DNA of 64,000 bases from Pezizomycotina sp. ARF18 (taxonomy: Eukaryota; Ascomycota), in contig AZLU01000032.1 in NCBI GenBank assembly GCA_002224055.1, positions 119,596-183,595 on the forward strand, given 5' to 3'. The notes beneath the pieces are model-generated. The model was not told the origin of the DNA. It was given only the letters and a program-made list of their open reading frames with translations, and did no database searches. Shown here one piece after another: positions 37,301-42,556 of the stretch (position 1 is the first letter of the stretch; each line of letters begins with the position of its first letter). The translations under genes were made by a program, and so were the position numbers.

Positions 37301-38176
37301 CAGTTTCGGCGTTCCATATGAGCCAAAGCAAGCAAGGCAATTTGCCTATTTAGTGGAAGGATTCCATAACCCGGAGCATGTCTTCCTGCCACTGATTTCG
37401 AAGCCGAAACAAAAGAGGAGGAACAGTTAGATCGCCAGAAAAATGTTTCTCATGTTATCCACTCGGCATCCGAAGCAAGCAGAGATGAACAAAGCGTTGA
37501 TATCATAGAATCAACGTACATCGAAGATGCCGAGCATGACGTTGGCATCAGCCCTGGGCTCAAGCTCAAGAAGGGAAAGTACAGTTCAATTTGGGTCTCG
37601 AAATCGATGAGGACCAACAGAGCCTCGACATCCACTACGACATCGACGACGATATCGACGCAAAAGTTGACATGGCAAGCGAAGAACACAACGTCCAGAT
37701 AAGTTTCCAACAGGATCCCTCCAGCGATGAACAAAGTATCAGCATCAAGTTCAAATGGGACGATACGGAGCAAAATATCGTCGTGGAAATGGAACCAACG
37801 AACGGGGAACAAAACATCCACGTTGAATACGTTCCGGATGACGATCAAGATTCTTTCCGCGTTGTAGTGAGCCAGAAGACAGGAACTGGAGCGTTTCCGT
37901 AGAATCTGGGGTGAGGAGTCTGGAGCAGAGGTCTTCCGCGGAACCCGGAGAGGGAGCAGCAGGCGTAGCTTCGATAGGCTTCTCCAACCGCAGTACGAGG
38001 CGCCCACCAAGATGAGGGCTCCAAGTCCAACCACTCCGATATGCAATGCACCAGCACTCGAGGTGCCTGGCCAGGTACCGTTACAACTACCCCGTGCACC
38101 GCTTGCTATTATGGTTATTTATCTCTTTTATATTATTACTGCGTATTTTCGGCGTAGAACCGAGCTCTATAGCTAG
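1..38176 (+). CDS. Giant ankyrin-headed low-complexity protein (5'-partial, many single-base frame breaks)
   Basis: One coding region fills the first 38 kb and its start lies left of the window. It begins inside an ankyrin array (frame 1 from base 1), then runs as Glu/Lys/Pro/Ser-rich, probably disordered sequence made of successive repeat families. I see no A/T-rich spacer, promoter-like stretch or convincing intron within it. The frame changes every 100-1500 bases. From 1 to about 7.3 kb I followed the codon phase through 16 consecutive changes, each equivalent to loss of one base, and several later ones (25.5-27.5 kb) are the same. Two later switches (near 36,272 and 37,875) need two lost bases or one gained. 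The last frame, open from 37,871, stops at 38,174-38,176; the previous frame would stop at 37,902. Joined, it is at least about 12,700 codons. Function unknown; ankyrins suggest protein binding, and an NLR-type domain could lie upstream. It could also be several adjacent genes or a decayed gene. Confidence 0.7.
1365..3172 (+). other. Giant protein: acidic linker, Ser/Glu/Lys-rich
   Basis: The coding sequence leaves the ankyrins and becomes highly acidic and hydrophilic, rich in E, D, K, S and P with almost no aromatic or aliphatic clusters, so it is probably disordered. Usable frames are 339-1637, then 1511-2335, a short frame around 2,275-2,310, and 2370-3152. Each change is minus one. The overlap of about 125 bases around 1,511-1,637 is where two frames are both open by chance. 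I recognise no domain. Antisense open frames here are by-products of the biased codon composition. Confidence 0.7.
3173..3319 (+). repeat. Seven tandem 21-bp units (7-residue EVxPxPV repeats)
   Basis: Seven consecutive 21-base units each start with GAGGTA or GAGGCA and encode seven residues: EVSPQPV, EVNPKLV, EVDYEPV, EANHEPV, EVSPQLT, EVSFAPT, EVSPIPR. The repeats are imperfect at the DNA level, so they are old or under protein-level selection. Four of the seven units begin with GAGGTAAG, which happens to match a consensus 5' splice site. They lie inside a single uninterrupted frame (3107-3625) of the giant gene. Confidence 0.9.
3320..4803 (+). other. Giant protein: acidic, Asn/Glu/Lys-rich stretch
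   Basis: Coding character continues through frames 3107-3625, 3622-3918, 3918-4259, 4259-4744 and then the frame that contains 4804. All four changes are minus one. Joined, the protein here is hydrophilic and acidic (segments such as KFEADDKKQDPALFEF and GGEGEDTEGTPSIGLE) with no recognisable domain. None of the internal Met codons has a convincing start context or an upstream spacer, so I read this as internal sequence and not as separate genes. Confidence 0.65.
4804..6306 (+). other. Giant protein: long open block with mucin-like Ser/Thr/Pro/Ala island
   Basis: This is one of the longest unbroken frames in the giant gene (about 500 codons). Residues encoded by about 5,190-5,720 are dominated by T, A, P, S, V and I with nearly no charge (for example TTPTVSTAPRTLEAPTTP), in sharp contrast to the acidic sequence on both sides. 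Such composition is typical of O-mannosylated mucin-like stalks in fungal surface proteins, but I cannot show a signal peptide because the N-terminus is outside the window. The correct frame changes at about 6,138 (phase 0) before the 4804 frame stops, and again at about 6,275. Confidence 0.75.
6307..10679 (+). other. Giant protein: acidic low-complexity stretch, 6.3-10.7 kb
   Basis: Coding-type sequence continues in short frames (6275-6625, about 6,600-6,900, 6905-7020, 7024-7250, then phase 0 through 7,880, and others to 10.7 kb). I checked the changes up to about 7.3 kb, and all are minus one. The joined protein is rich in E, K, P, V and D, with loosely repeated phrases such as VEGEPVEEEPVG-like strings after 9.2 kb (for example EEPAGKEPATGTYPFEEEF near 9,290). 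No domain is recognisable. I did not resolve every switch between 8 and 10.7 kb. Confidence 0.6.
10680..11846 (+). repeat. Giant protein: 5-7 residue VEE/VEKAP-type repeats
   Basis: The coding sequence consists of dozens of short units of the form (E/K)-x-A/V-P-V/I-E-(E/K), for example EEAHVKEAHIEEAP near 10,750, KAPVKKTPSEKAPAKE near 11,000 and PVEKAAIGKSPIEG near 11,800. Units are written as GAAGAAGCACCTGTCGA-like phrases at about 15-21 base spacing. Frames switch several times, and in the off-frame register the same DNA yields Lys/Ser/Pro-rich (KKPPSKKLPSKK) sequence, which I treat as a shadow. The expected structure is an extended or helical charged repeat. Confidence 0.7.
11847..13658 (+). 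other. Giant protein: segment with the densest frame breaks
   Basis: No frame stays open for long here, yet coding style persists. Short consecutive stretches read as acidic repeat protein, for example AAIEEGPILEIPLEKNRID near 11,855 and EKVSVERGLSEEALVKGG near 11,995. The DNA has the same A/G-rich composition as its surroundings and no A/T homopolymer spacer, so I do not read it as an intergenic gap. Between about 13.0 and 13.6 kb the pattern is again short EP(V)xQ/K phrases such as KEPVKQEPVEQDT. Confidence 0.5.
12358..12749 (+). repeat. Two-copy tandem repeat, about 194 bp per unit
   Basis: Copy 1 (12,358-12,551) and copy 2 (12,552-12,749) are nearly identical. Both contain the phrases AAAGGAGGCAACAAGGAAG, AGCATCAGCAAGGAAGACAA and CATACCTCGCCGAAGAACAC. 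They differ mainly by single-base length differences, for example GAAACCCAAG against GAAACCCCAAG, GTCGTTCAT against GTCGTTTCAT, and GATATAATAAAG against GATATTAATAAAG. Copy 2 can be read without a stop for about 70 codons (EKDINKEGISKEDTSEED and onward), while copy 1 is broken. The unit is part of the giant coding region. Confidence 0.9.
13659..18239 (+). other. Giant protein: mixed-composition stretch, 13.7-18.2 kb
   Basis: Coding frames continue through 13659-14087, 14142-14456, the 14.5-15.6 kb frames, 15614-16273, 16508-16846, 17307-17558 and 17609-18019. Around 14.5-16.3 kb the protein is less acidic and shows a loosely repeated phrase with a recurrent Val-Asp-x-x-P/x-V core (PVDVQF, PVYVQP, PVDVLS). 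Units recur at roughly 180-300 bases but are too diverged to align by eye. From 16.3 kb it is again acidic and Asp/Glu-rich. No known domain is recognised. Confidence 0.6.
18240..18476 (+). repeat. Asp/Ala-rich short tandem repeats (xADxxDEVD)
   Basis: A run of imperfect short units encodes alternating D, A, E and V residues, including DVANQADTADAADAADKAD and VDEVDSAGRADFPDRAG. At DNA level the core GATGCGGCC(GATGCGGCC) is written twice exactly and then diverges. The run lies within the frame 17949-18479, which closes at 18,479. The composition is extremely acidic (calculated only by eye) and without hydrophobic positions, so it is likely to be disordered. Confidence 0.85.
18480..21179 (+). 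other. Giant protein: acidic stretch with ERPTxSVEE(A/S)EKPA repeats
   Basis: Coding sequence continues through 18563-18871, 19015-19305, 19212-19862 and 20654-20974. Between 19.4 and 20.1 kb a unit of about 200 bases recurs. It has the order EQPTFSVEESEKPAHTL, then a Val-Glu-Gln pair such as VEQRVIEQDS, then DEGRSDVDEELQELA, and the next copy begins ERPTTSVGEAEKPALVV. At least three copies are visible, near 19,470, 19,650 and 19,850. The remainder is Glu/Val/Pro-rich with short EEP units. No domain is recognised. Confidence 0.6.
21180..24120 (+). repeat. About fourteen 160-300 bp repeats (AAGIExxVEKPSxxExxAV)
   Basis: A protein unit recurs with the consensus A-A-G-I-(E/D)-x-x-V-E-K-P-S-x-x-E-x-x-A-V-x-E-E, followed by (D/E)-Q-P-L-(V/I)-x-x-(E)-Q-x-E-L-A. 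Copies begin near 21,211, 21,435, 21,675, 21,940, 22,118, 22,376, 22,640, 22,823, 23,018, 23,178, 23,355, 23,654, 23,876 and 24,066. The spacing is irregular and DNA identity between copies is only partial, so the family is old or evolving fast. Frames change repeatedly within it, but the repeat phrase itself identifies the correct register each time. Confidence 0.85.
24121..25540 (+). other. Giant protein: Glu-rich block with EEVD triplets, longest open frame
   Basis: Frame 24054-25580 is the longest unbroken frame in the window (508 codons). It is strongly charged, with basic clusters around 24.3 kb (RTRIRPTSRRRQRKRY) and then acidic helix-like sequence. Near 24,820-24,925 a coiled-coil-like run ends in three exact copies of GAAGAGGTCGAC, encoding EEVDEEVDEEVD. 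I see no catalytic motif. Downstream the sequence becomes richer in Ala, Leu and Trp as the next repeat family starts. Confidence 0.75.
25541..26642 (+). repeat. 86-residue repeats with conserved ACPAxGDxLEMPFVEK core
   Basis: Five copies of a unit of about 258 bp are visible from their core, at about 25,541, 25,799, 26,058, 26,310 and 26,577 (spacings 258, 259, 252 and 267). The consensus order is V-G-F-E-x-x-F-E-A-C-P-A-x-G-D-x-L-E-M-P-F-V-E-K, then SSSEEQSxEEQ, then a Ser/Glu stretch with LLALEExPAEERPAEEKK, then A-D-E-E-x-L-x-D-D-x-LL. A Cys-Pro pair is kept in each copy although Cys is rare elsewhere in the protein. The first copy is split by two minus-one frame changes (24054 frame to phase 2 to phase 1); the remaining copies read in frame 25737-26642. 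Confidence 0.9.
26643..27929 (+). other. Giant protein: Gln/Glu-rich stretch after the 86-residue repeats
   Basis: A degenerate sixth copy of the preceding unit (DxxF...EICPADHEEH near 26,930) passes into Gln/Glu/Leu-rich sequence. The frames are 26684-27067, 26932-27195, 27231-27446 and then phase 2 from 27,446, each one step down in phase. Around 27.5-27.75 kb a unit of about 170 bases appears twice. It has the words SEDGYVRPSATQGSKAG near 27,530 and SEDGLVTFSASQRSQAG near 27,695. No domain is recognised. Confidence 0.65.
27930..29270 (+). repeat. Diverged repeats of roughly 300-350 bp with RHLIGxxxSLEDEN core
   Basis: A protein unit recurs about four times: EPNxxQSRxERxLIG followed by a Leu/Glu-Asp-Glu-Asn phrase, VxQVxEAKD, ELENExxxEATHSxQ and VxENPEAxS. 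Clear copies start near 28,050 (RRLIGHKRSLEDENS), 28,320 (RRLIGNGGSQEAENP), 28,565 (RHSIGLEGRSEDENP) and 28,815 (RHLIGFPEALQDQEY). Frames include 27803-28300 and 28492-28953. DNA similarity is patchy. The family is hydrophilic and lacks recognisable structural motifs. Confidence 0.8.
29271..29999 (+). other. Giant protein: Glu/Gln/Val-rich connecting segment
   Basis: Short frames (29104-29475, 29411-29617, 29682-29939) carry continuing coding-like sequence. Around 29.46-29.56 kb the likely register is rich in EEVxEAPEE-type words (protein phrases such as TEAPGEVLQELQGNW), while the alternative register gives Ser/Arg-rich shadow sequence. No domain is recognised. Confidence 0.5.
30000..30840 (+). 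repeat. Three repeats of roughly 85-110 residues with DVKEQKxxESxxQSEDDQ core
   Basis: Three copies of one unit are visible, near 30,013, 30,265 and 30,603. Each has the order PHVPxxxFSAxxxxPxxDVxExHxxDxKEQ, then a Glu-Ser/Arg-rich QSEDDQ word, then A-x-x-V-V-(D/E)-x, then ALxxEPxERVxxAxPV and DNxSA. Copy 1 lies in frame 30013-30408, and copies 2 and 3 are joined across the shift to frame 30312-30839 (phase 1 to 0, again minus one). Between copies 2 and 3 a short DNA repeat encodes LDKSLDERLDVGRLVEEHLDE-like leucine/aspartate words. Confidence 0.85.
30841..31810 (+). repeat. Three repeats with SPYxPxYDYLASAxA core
   Basis: Three copies of a core encoding (A/S)-(N/S)-SPY-x-P-x-Y-(D/E)-Y-L-A start near 30,943 (SPYVPGYEYLAITEAD), 31,253 (SSPYTTIHDFSASAEAG) and 31,602 (SPYIPVYDYLASAKAS). 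They are spaced 310 and 349 bases apart. Each is followed by an I-x-x-x-I-E-x-L-A-L-N word and a Glu/Gln-rich linker with AEDGE(S/H)SH. The unit has several conserved aromatic positions, unlike the rest of the protein. Frames include 30812-31405 and 31387-31800. Confidence 0.8.
31811..34639 (+). repeat. About 187-bp repeats (SQxxALPKQxPAxxLExxxxEENIxxI) plus HVPEI words
   Basis: A 62-residue unit recurs with cores near 32,219, 32,590, 32,793, 32,981 and 33,168; the last three are 187-188 bases apart. Each core reads S-Q-x-(S/C)-x-A-x-x-K-Q-x-P-(A/T)-x-x-L-E and is followed by a NI(S/P)xI word. Then come several 11-residue words of the type HVPEIxExHAPxV, for example EMHTPEVVKEHVPSV near 33,310. 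From 33.5 to 34.6 kb only the HVP/xAP words and acidic linkers remain. Frames change every 100-300 bases, and off-frame reading turns the same DNA into Leu-rich shadow peptides. Confidence 0.75.
34640..35160 (+). other. Giant protein: acidic segment with VPxVVE words
   Basis: The frame from 34,640 continues the HVP-type theme (DKAVPVVFEQSLPGIAEQ, VPGIVEETFPVVSKGH), then becomes Ser/Glu-rich near 35,000. The frame stays open to 35,449, but from 35,161 the register giving clean repeats is another one. The Leu-rich tail in the 34640 frame (LLLALGG and similar) is therefore a shadow. Confidence 0.6.
35161..35375 (+). repeat. Four GTPLGPG repeats (about 51 bp each)
   Basis: Read from 35,161 (GGT ACA CCT CTT GGT CCT GGA), four units follow: GTPLGPGICASGSFQLS, NTPLGPGRYTKSSFQPN, GTPLGPGTHVSSIYEPK and GTPLGADEYSSGSFQPV. 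The spacing is 51-54 bases. This Gly/Pro turn followed by a Ser-Phe-Gln-Pro word is unlike the rest of the acidic protein. The frame stays open beyond 35,450 into Asn/Gln/Thr-rich sequence. Confidence 0.9.
35376..35735 (+). other. Giant protein: short connecting segment with uncertain frame
   Basis: Between the GTPLGPG repeats and the Glu-rich block all three frames are interrupted at least once. Coding-like phrases are visible (YDPDIHEHPGKVLRHQG near 35,535, ENSSSWVDVVPHRKEG near 35,618, PSVHASLGGKNEDTDSG near 35,690), so I favour continued coding with several lost bases. A short intron cannot be excluded. Confidence 0.45.
35736..36270 (+). repeat. Glu-rich 4-residue (VEEQ) repeats, predicted charged helix
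   Basis: From 35,755 to about 35,905 the sequence repeats GTTGAGGAACAA-like 12-mers, encoding VEKQ, VEGQ, VEEQ, LEEQ, VEER and AEER units (about twelve). Pro/Gln/Glu-rich words follow (EEQPKTQPQEPEKQ), then Glu/Lys/Met-rich sequence up to 36,270. Hydrophobic residues every fourth position and almost all others charged or Gln suggest a single long helix or weak coiled coil. One frame (35683-36438) covers it. The mirror-image antisense frames rich in Ser, Phe or Leu are composition shadows. Confidence 0.9.
36271..37589 (+). other. Giant protein: globular-looking segment before the C-terminal repeats
   Basis: Near 36,272 the frame moves to the one containing 36338-36631, then to 36592-37041, then to one running from about 37,020 through 37182-37430, and on to 37,590. 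The protein here is less repetitive and has scattered aromatic and aliphatic residues (EEEIASFLGQDPIAEEEQ, HIDDFVGSFDTALQADD, YEPKQARQFAYLVEGF). Two words of similar form occur near 37,015 and 37,070 (YDLRSPLKARDE and YEFDSPLGARDE), a short duplication. No family is recognised. Confidence 0.6.
37591..37880 (+). repeat. C-terminal short strand-type repeats (EQxIxVxxxxDxx)
   Basis: Five or six units of 13-16 residues alternate a short beta-like stretch with an acidic turn: DQQSLDIHYDIDDD, EEHNVQISFQQDPSS, DEQSISIKFKWDDT, EQNIVVEMEPTNG, EQNIHVEYVPDDD and QDSFRVVVSQ. The alternating hydrophobic pattern (I-x-V/I-x-F/Y) suggests beta strands or hairpins, the first such pattern after the ankyrins. 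The frame opens at 37,591 and would stop at 37,902. Confidence 0.8.
37871..38176 (+). other. Likely C-terminus: Arg-rich linker, Pro-rich segment, membrane segment
   Basis: From 37,871 a frame stays open for about 100 codons. It begins with an Arg-rich stretch (RRIWGEESGAEVFRGTRRG, then SSRRSF), passes through Pro-rich sequence (MRAPSPTTPICNAPALEVPG) and ends with a 16-residue hydrophobic run, LAIMVIYLFYIITAYF (38,102-38,149), followed by RRRTELYS and the stop at 38,174. A hydrophobic helix with positive residues directly after it at the extreme C-terminus is a tail-anchor-like arrangement. Caution: base composition turns T-rich here and the neighbouring frame (38046-38261) is also hydrophobic, so the membrane segment could be chance. 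Confidence 0.45.
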
Positions 38177-41100
38177 ACGCTTAGCTCAAAAGTTTTGCTT
38201 CTTTCATTCCCTTGAGTATATTTCTTTTGTATATTTCTCTTGCCACTGCTTTTCCCTGTAACCCTTTCCTTCCTAACTTTATCTGTACGGCTCAGTTTTT
38301 ATAACTCTTTTTTTTTTTTCAAGTCGTTCATTTACAAATTTTCCACTAGGAGGAGCTTTCCCTTATACCACACTCTCATTCATCACACATTCATTATATT
38401 TTCTTTTGTAACAATGGATTATCAGTCCAAACTCTACGATCTCATTTGGTTGACTCTTCATAAACCACAAAGCAGTCAATCCCACTAATGTCCCTATCCA
38501 ACCCGCAGAGCAAAGCTGAAAGCTCTGAATCTCGCTCACAATGTTGTCGTGATTGTTGTTGCTGCTGTGGTCTTTGTACCTATGTATGGCGTTGGATGGG
38601 TAAGAACCTCAATGATCCCGACCCTACAATACGCTACACAACCCGTGTTGGCATCTGAGTGGGGGCGATAGTGTGGGGTATCAAATATACCGCTTGAAAA
38701 GATATTTTTCAAAAAAAAAAAAGAGAAAAGGTATTCCACACGCTATTCGCACCTTCTGGTCATTCTCAAAGGCTAACGGTTTATCGCTTTTTCCTACAAA
38801 TTTAGTTAGTCTCTGGGATGTAGAGGTCGATAAGACAACGACGGCGGAAGAGAATACACGCCTACTTTGATTCCAATATCACTTCTTAAACCTTACGATC
38901 GATGAGGAACAGAACTCGACGTCTTTTTATATTAGATATTATGGACTATTGAAAGTATATATTTTGTAATTTGGATTTTTAAGACTTGTTAGACGATCTT
39001 CTAGACTATGTACCTCGACTCATGTCGTCTTTTATATTCACTCCTTTTCTTTATTTCCTTGTTCATTTCCTTTGTTTATTTCCTTTGTTTATATCTTTTC
39101 TTTGTTTCTTTTTGCTTATCTTTTTGCTCATTTCTCCCCCTTATTTATTTCGAGGTTTCTATTTTTATTTTATTTTATTTTAAAAAAAAAAAAAAATAGT
39201 GAGAATGAAAGCACATTTTTTAAAGAATAGCTCTCAAAGCCAAATAATTTTTCCCTTATGAATAGCAACCATAAGCTTACCAGCACTCAATTAAAGTAAT
39301 CCTTATTGATCACAGTCATATCGAACAATGCTCCCTGAGCTGTATAATTGTTACACGACAAGTATTATCTACATCTATTGCACATCCGTTTGACTACGCT
39401 ACGATAAATCGATATTCTTCGGAGCTCGTTTCGGAGTAATAACGCAGTTCCTTGTTGTATTTGCCGCAGACAACCGCGATACTTTGGACGAGGTAAATCA
39501 CGAGATTTTAGTGAAGCAACAAACCTTTTGGAACATACCATTATCCACGATGCCAGATCTTCATACTTCTCGTTTGCTATCCACGAACCGCCCATGCCGA
39601 CACGTAGCGTTAGCGAACCGTTGGATACAGGCGGAAGGTCGGCCACCTACTTCGTCCGCGCCCGCGAGCAATCTTTATCGCATATGTTTGCCCGGTTGAC
39701 TCGGTATTATAGATTACCAGCGGGTAGGGCCTTTTGCAGACTAACAAGTTCATGTATCATAATATCTAAACCGACAGTATGCCAGATTGATACCCGCAAT
39801 ATGTTCGAGAATTTTCTAGAAAGGCCGCAGGCCATCTCCATATTCAGCGCCACATTTTTTCCACCCATTCTGCGTTGTCAGGAAAAGATAACTTACATTG
39901 ATAAGTCTGAGATATTCAAGCAGGTATTTAACATGCAGATCATAAGCTCTGTGTAATTTCGAACGTGTAACGTTGTATTCTAAATACTGCCCGAAGAACA
40001 AAGGGAAGGAGACCATATGATTTAGAAAGAAAAAAAAAGGCACTTACGGGATAATTGGCGACGCTCGCGCGAACAACCCTCTCAACTCATATTCCCTTTG
40101 CGCCAGGTTGCTATTATAACCCGAGTTAATTCAATACCCATACGGAATGTTTACGCGCACCTCGATAATCGGTCGTGTATTTGTAAGTACCGAGTGCCTC
40201 GCCGACGCACACATTGTATAAAAATTGCAACCCTGGAGGAAAATCCCCATCGCTATACGGAGGTCAAGTAAATTATCGGGATCGTCACATTCTGCCATAG
40301 GCACTCACACAAGAGAAACACATGCCATAATCAAATGCAGTAATAATGCATCCGAAAGAAAACGCTTTATAAACCCAGCTGCATTCAGTTCGCAGCACTA
40401 CGACGGTCTCAGAGCTATGTACTCCAGAATTCGAAGCTCAATATGGCATATCTACAGAAATCGACTACTTAAAGAGAGATCAAGAGGTCATACACTTCGA
40501 TTTGGCTAGTACCGCGTAGCTAGTAGATGTATGTACTAGAACATCCAGGTGCTCCGTAGTCGCCGATGTTATCCAGTCAACGGCCCAACCAGGTATACTT
40601 TCAAACGACAGTAAAATATGCTTAAGTCGTCTCACACCGGAGCACAGACTCTGGCTTTCTCTGCACGTCTGCACAGGTACCATTCATCGAGTGTAACATT
40701 CTCGCCATAAGCCTTTTCCCGATGCCTGCGGTCGAATAAAACAAATGTATGGCAAAACAAGATATCAAGGAGTTTAAACTATTCAGAAGGGAGAAACTTG
40801 CAATCCATATTACGCAATCTCAGCAATCATTGAATGAGCTACCAAGTTCTCGCTCCGATATAGATCTACCTCCATGAATACTCCAATTTTCTTTTCTTTT
40901 TTTTCTTTTTTTATTTCTATGCTAAACGTGTATATACACGTATCTGTATAAAGGATGTAACAACGTAAAAACTCCAAATACCAATGCATCTAAGAATATA
41001 GGGTATATAATGCTAAGAGAGTGAATGATGTAATGAGGTGAAGCTCTACGCTAAAAGAAAAATGTAGGTAGAGATGTCGTGAGAACTACGCTCACGTCGT

Positions 41101-41267
41101 GAAGCGAAGACTAGATGAAAGCGATAAAGAAAACGAGAGTGAAATAATATAAAAGAATCGTAAAACGCCAAAACCCAAAAACAATAAATCAACAAAGTCG
41201 TAAAAGTGAAAAAATCACCAATAAAAAACAAATCAATAACCTCCAAACCGCCATCCCTTCCTCCGTC
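38177..41267. other. AT-rich intergenic DNA, no supportable gene
   Basis: The composition changes sharply after the giant gene. T-runs, A-runs (for example 39,181-39,195) and T-rich pyrimidine tracts (39,040-39,180) appear. A more GC-balanced stretch at about 39,480-39,960 is open in two frames on the + strand, but I see no recognisable motif, start context or splice pattern. I found no RNA gene. Confidence 0.6.
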
Positions 41268-42556
41268 CTACCCCCAACACCTCCTCACATCCCTAACTTT
41301 AACAAACATCGTCTCGTAAGGCCTATAAGCAACCCCTCTATCTCCCACCAACCTCATCTTATCCATACAGTACCTAACATTCGTCCCGCGCGCCTCCTAA
41401 CGCCCCTAACACCCATAGTGTAAATACTACTACCGTACCCCACCTCCCCAAAATCCTCCGGCGTCAAAGAGCCCTTCTCCAGTAATATAGATACACCAAC
41501 TCTATCAGTAGCGAACAGCGACGGATCTATAAATAATTGTCCGCCGCCGCAGTGGTAAGTCACCCCTTGTAGTCTCGTCTGCGCGTTTAAGTTTGAAGTA
41601 TACGCATCCGTCCACTTTCTCCCCGCTGAGGATTATAGAAGGGTCCTTTAACAGAATCATCTAAAAATATAAATTTCGCATACTCATCGAGCGAGCTCGA
41701 CCGGCGACGTAATTCCACGTTCGTAGCGCCGTCGACGTCGTTACCGCTGTTATTGAGAGTGATTGTATACCGTCGACGTACGCTTTAAATCCGTGGCTAC
41801 ACTTCTTTTTCTTTCGGTGAACGACCTTGATACTCGCGGATAGTTTCGGTAGTAGTAACGGCGCATCTCCGTTATAACGAATATATAATCCGCATTCCCA
41901 TTACGGGTATCGATAGCGTTATCGATGAAGTACCCTGCGTTCTGTAGCGCTCCCGGTTTCGATTCCGTATATGAATACACAACTAATACTCGTCCCTCCC
42001 TTTCCACCATTTTTATCGAAGAAGATTATTTATGCTCCCATGTACAGCTAAGGAGTCCACTTTCCCCACCGGCGTGCGGAGCATAGTCCTAGCCGTCGAG
42101 TGACCGTTACGTATCGTATCTTCAATCTGCAGCCTGAGTCCTGCGGACCAGGTAATACCCAACAAGACTAGCGCAAGCATAAAATACCATCCTCGCGCAT
42201 CTTGTCTTTCTAGACACTGATTTCTGAGGTGGTACAGGCGGCGGCGAGGGAGGTACGTCGGATTCGTGGTGTAACTCTACGGGTACCCATTCGCATTTGT
42301 ACGGCACGTTGACGGCGGTATTGAAGAGTCGCCGCAGTAGGAGAGCGGCGAGGGTTGTGGACCTGTATGAGGGAGATTATTAACAAGAATTACTACTCAA
42401 GTATGTATAGATAAGAATTTGAAGGAAACTTTTGATATGGGGGAAGATATCATTTATTCTTACTCTTTTTTCAGAAAAGTCCCGTCTGACCATGGGCGGC
42501 CTCAAGGCAGGTCTCGACGTCGGACATAGCCGCTGTGCATATTTCGGCGGCAACAT
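41268..42556 (-). CDS. Type II membrane glycosyltransferase-like protein (frame breaks)
   Basis: Two exons are likely: 42,556-42,464 starting ATG (MLPPKYAQRLCPTS), then an intron (42,463-42,363, ending TCATACAG), then 42,362-41,268. The joined protein has a short basic N-terminus, one membrane segment (FMLALVLLGITWSAG near 42,150), a lumenal domain starting VLVVYSYTESKPGALQNAGY, the word KFIFLDDSVKGPF near 41,655, then TYHCGGGQLFIDPSLFATD, and the terminal word YRPYETMFVKV before the stop at 41,268. From memory, this order resembles a family of fungal type II membrane proteins annotated as glycosyltransferase-like, in which the equivalent words are VLVVYAYFE, RFILLNASIRGPF and PYETIF. At least four frame changes interrupt it. 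About 395 residues if joined. It may be an assembly-damaged gene or a pseudogene. Confidence 0.5.

Noticed and set aside
1-38176. Reading the region as about 60 separate small genes
   Set aside because: Repeat units and the ankyrin array continue across the breaks, no spacers or promoters occur between frames, and the first break is repaired by one G inside an ankyrin motif.
1-38176. Programmed frameshifting or RNA editing as cause of the many frame changes
   Set aside because: The same type of break also hits NIPA and NLR genes at unrelated G/C runs with no common slippery site or structure, so a technical cause is simpler.
38046-38261. Hydrophobic 71-codon frame at the end of the giant gene as a separate membrane protein
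   Set aside because: It begins inside the coding end of the giant gene and its hydrophobicity follows from T-rich DNA. There is no start context or homologue in mind.
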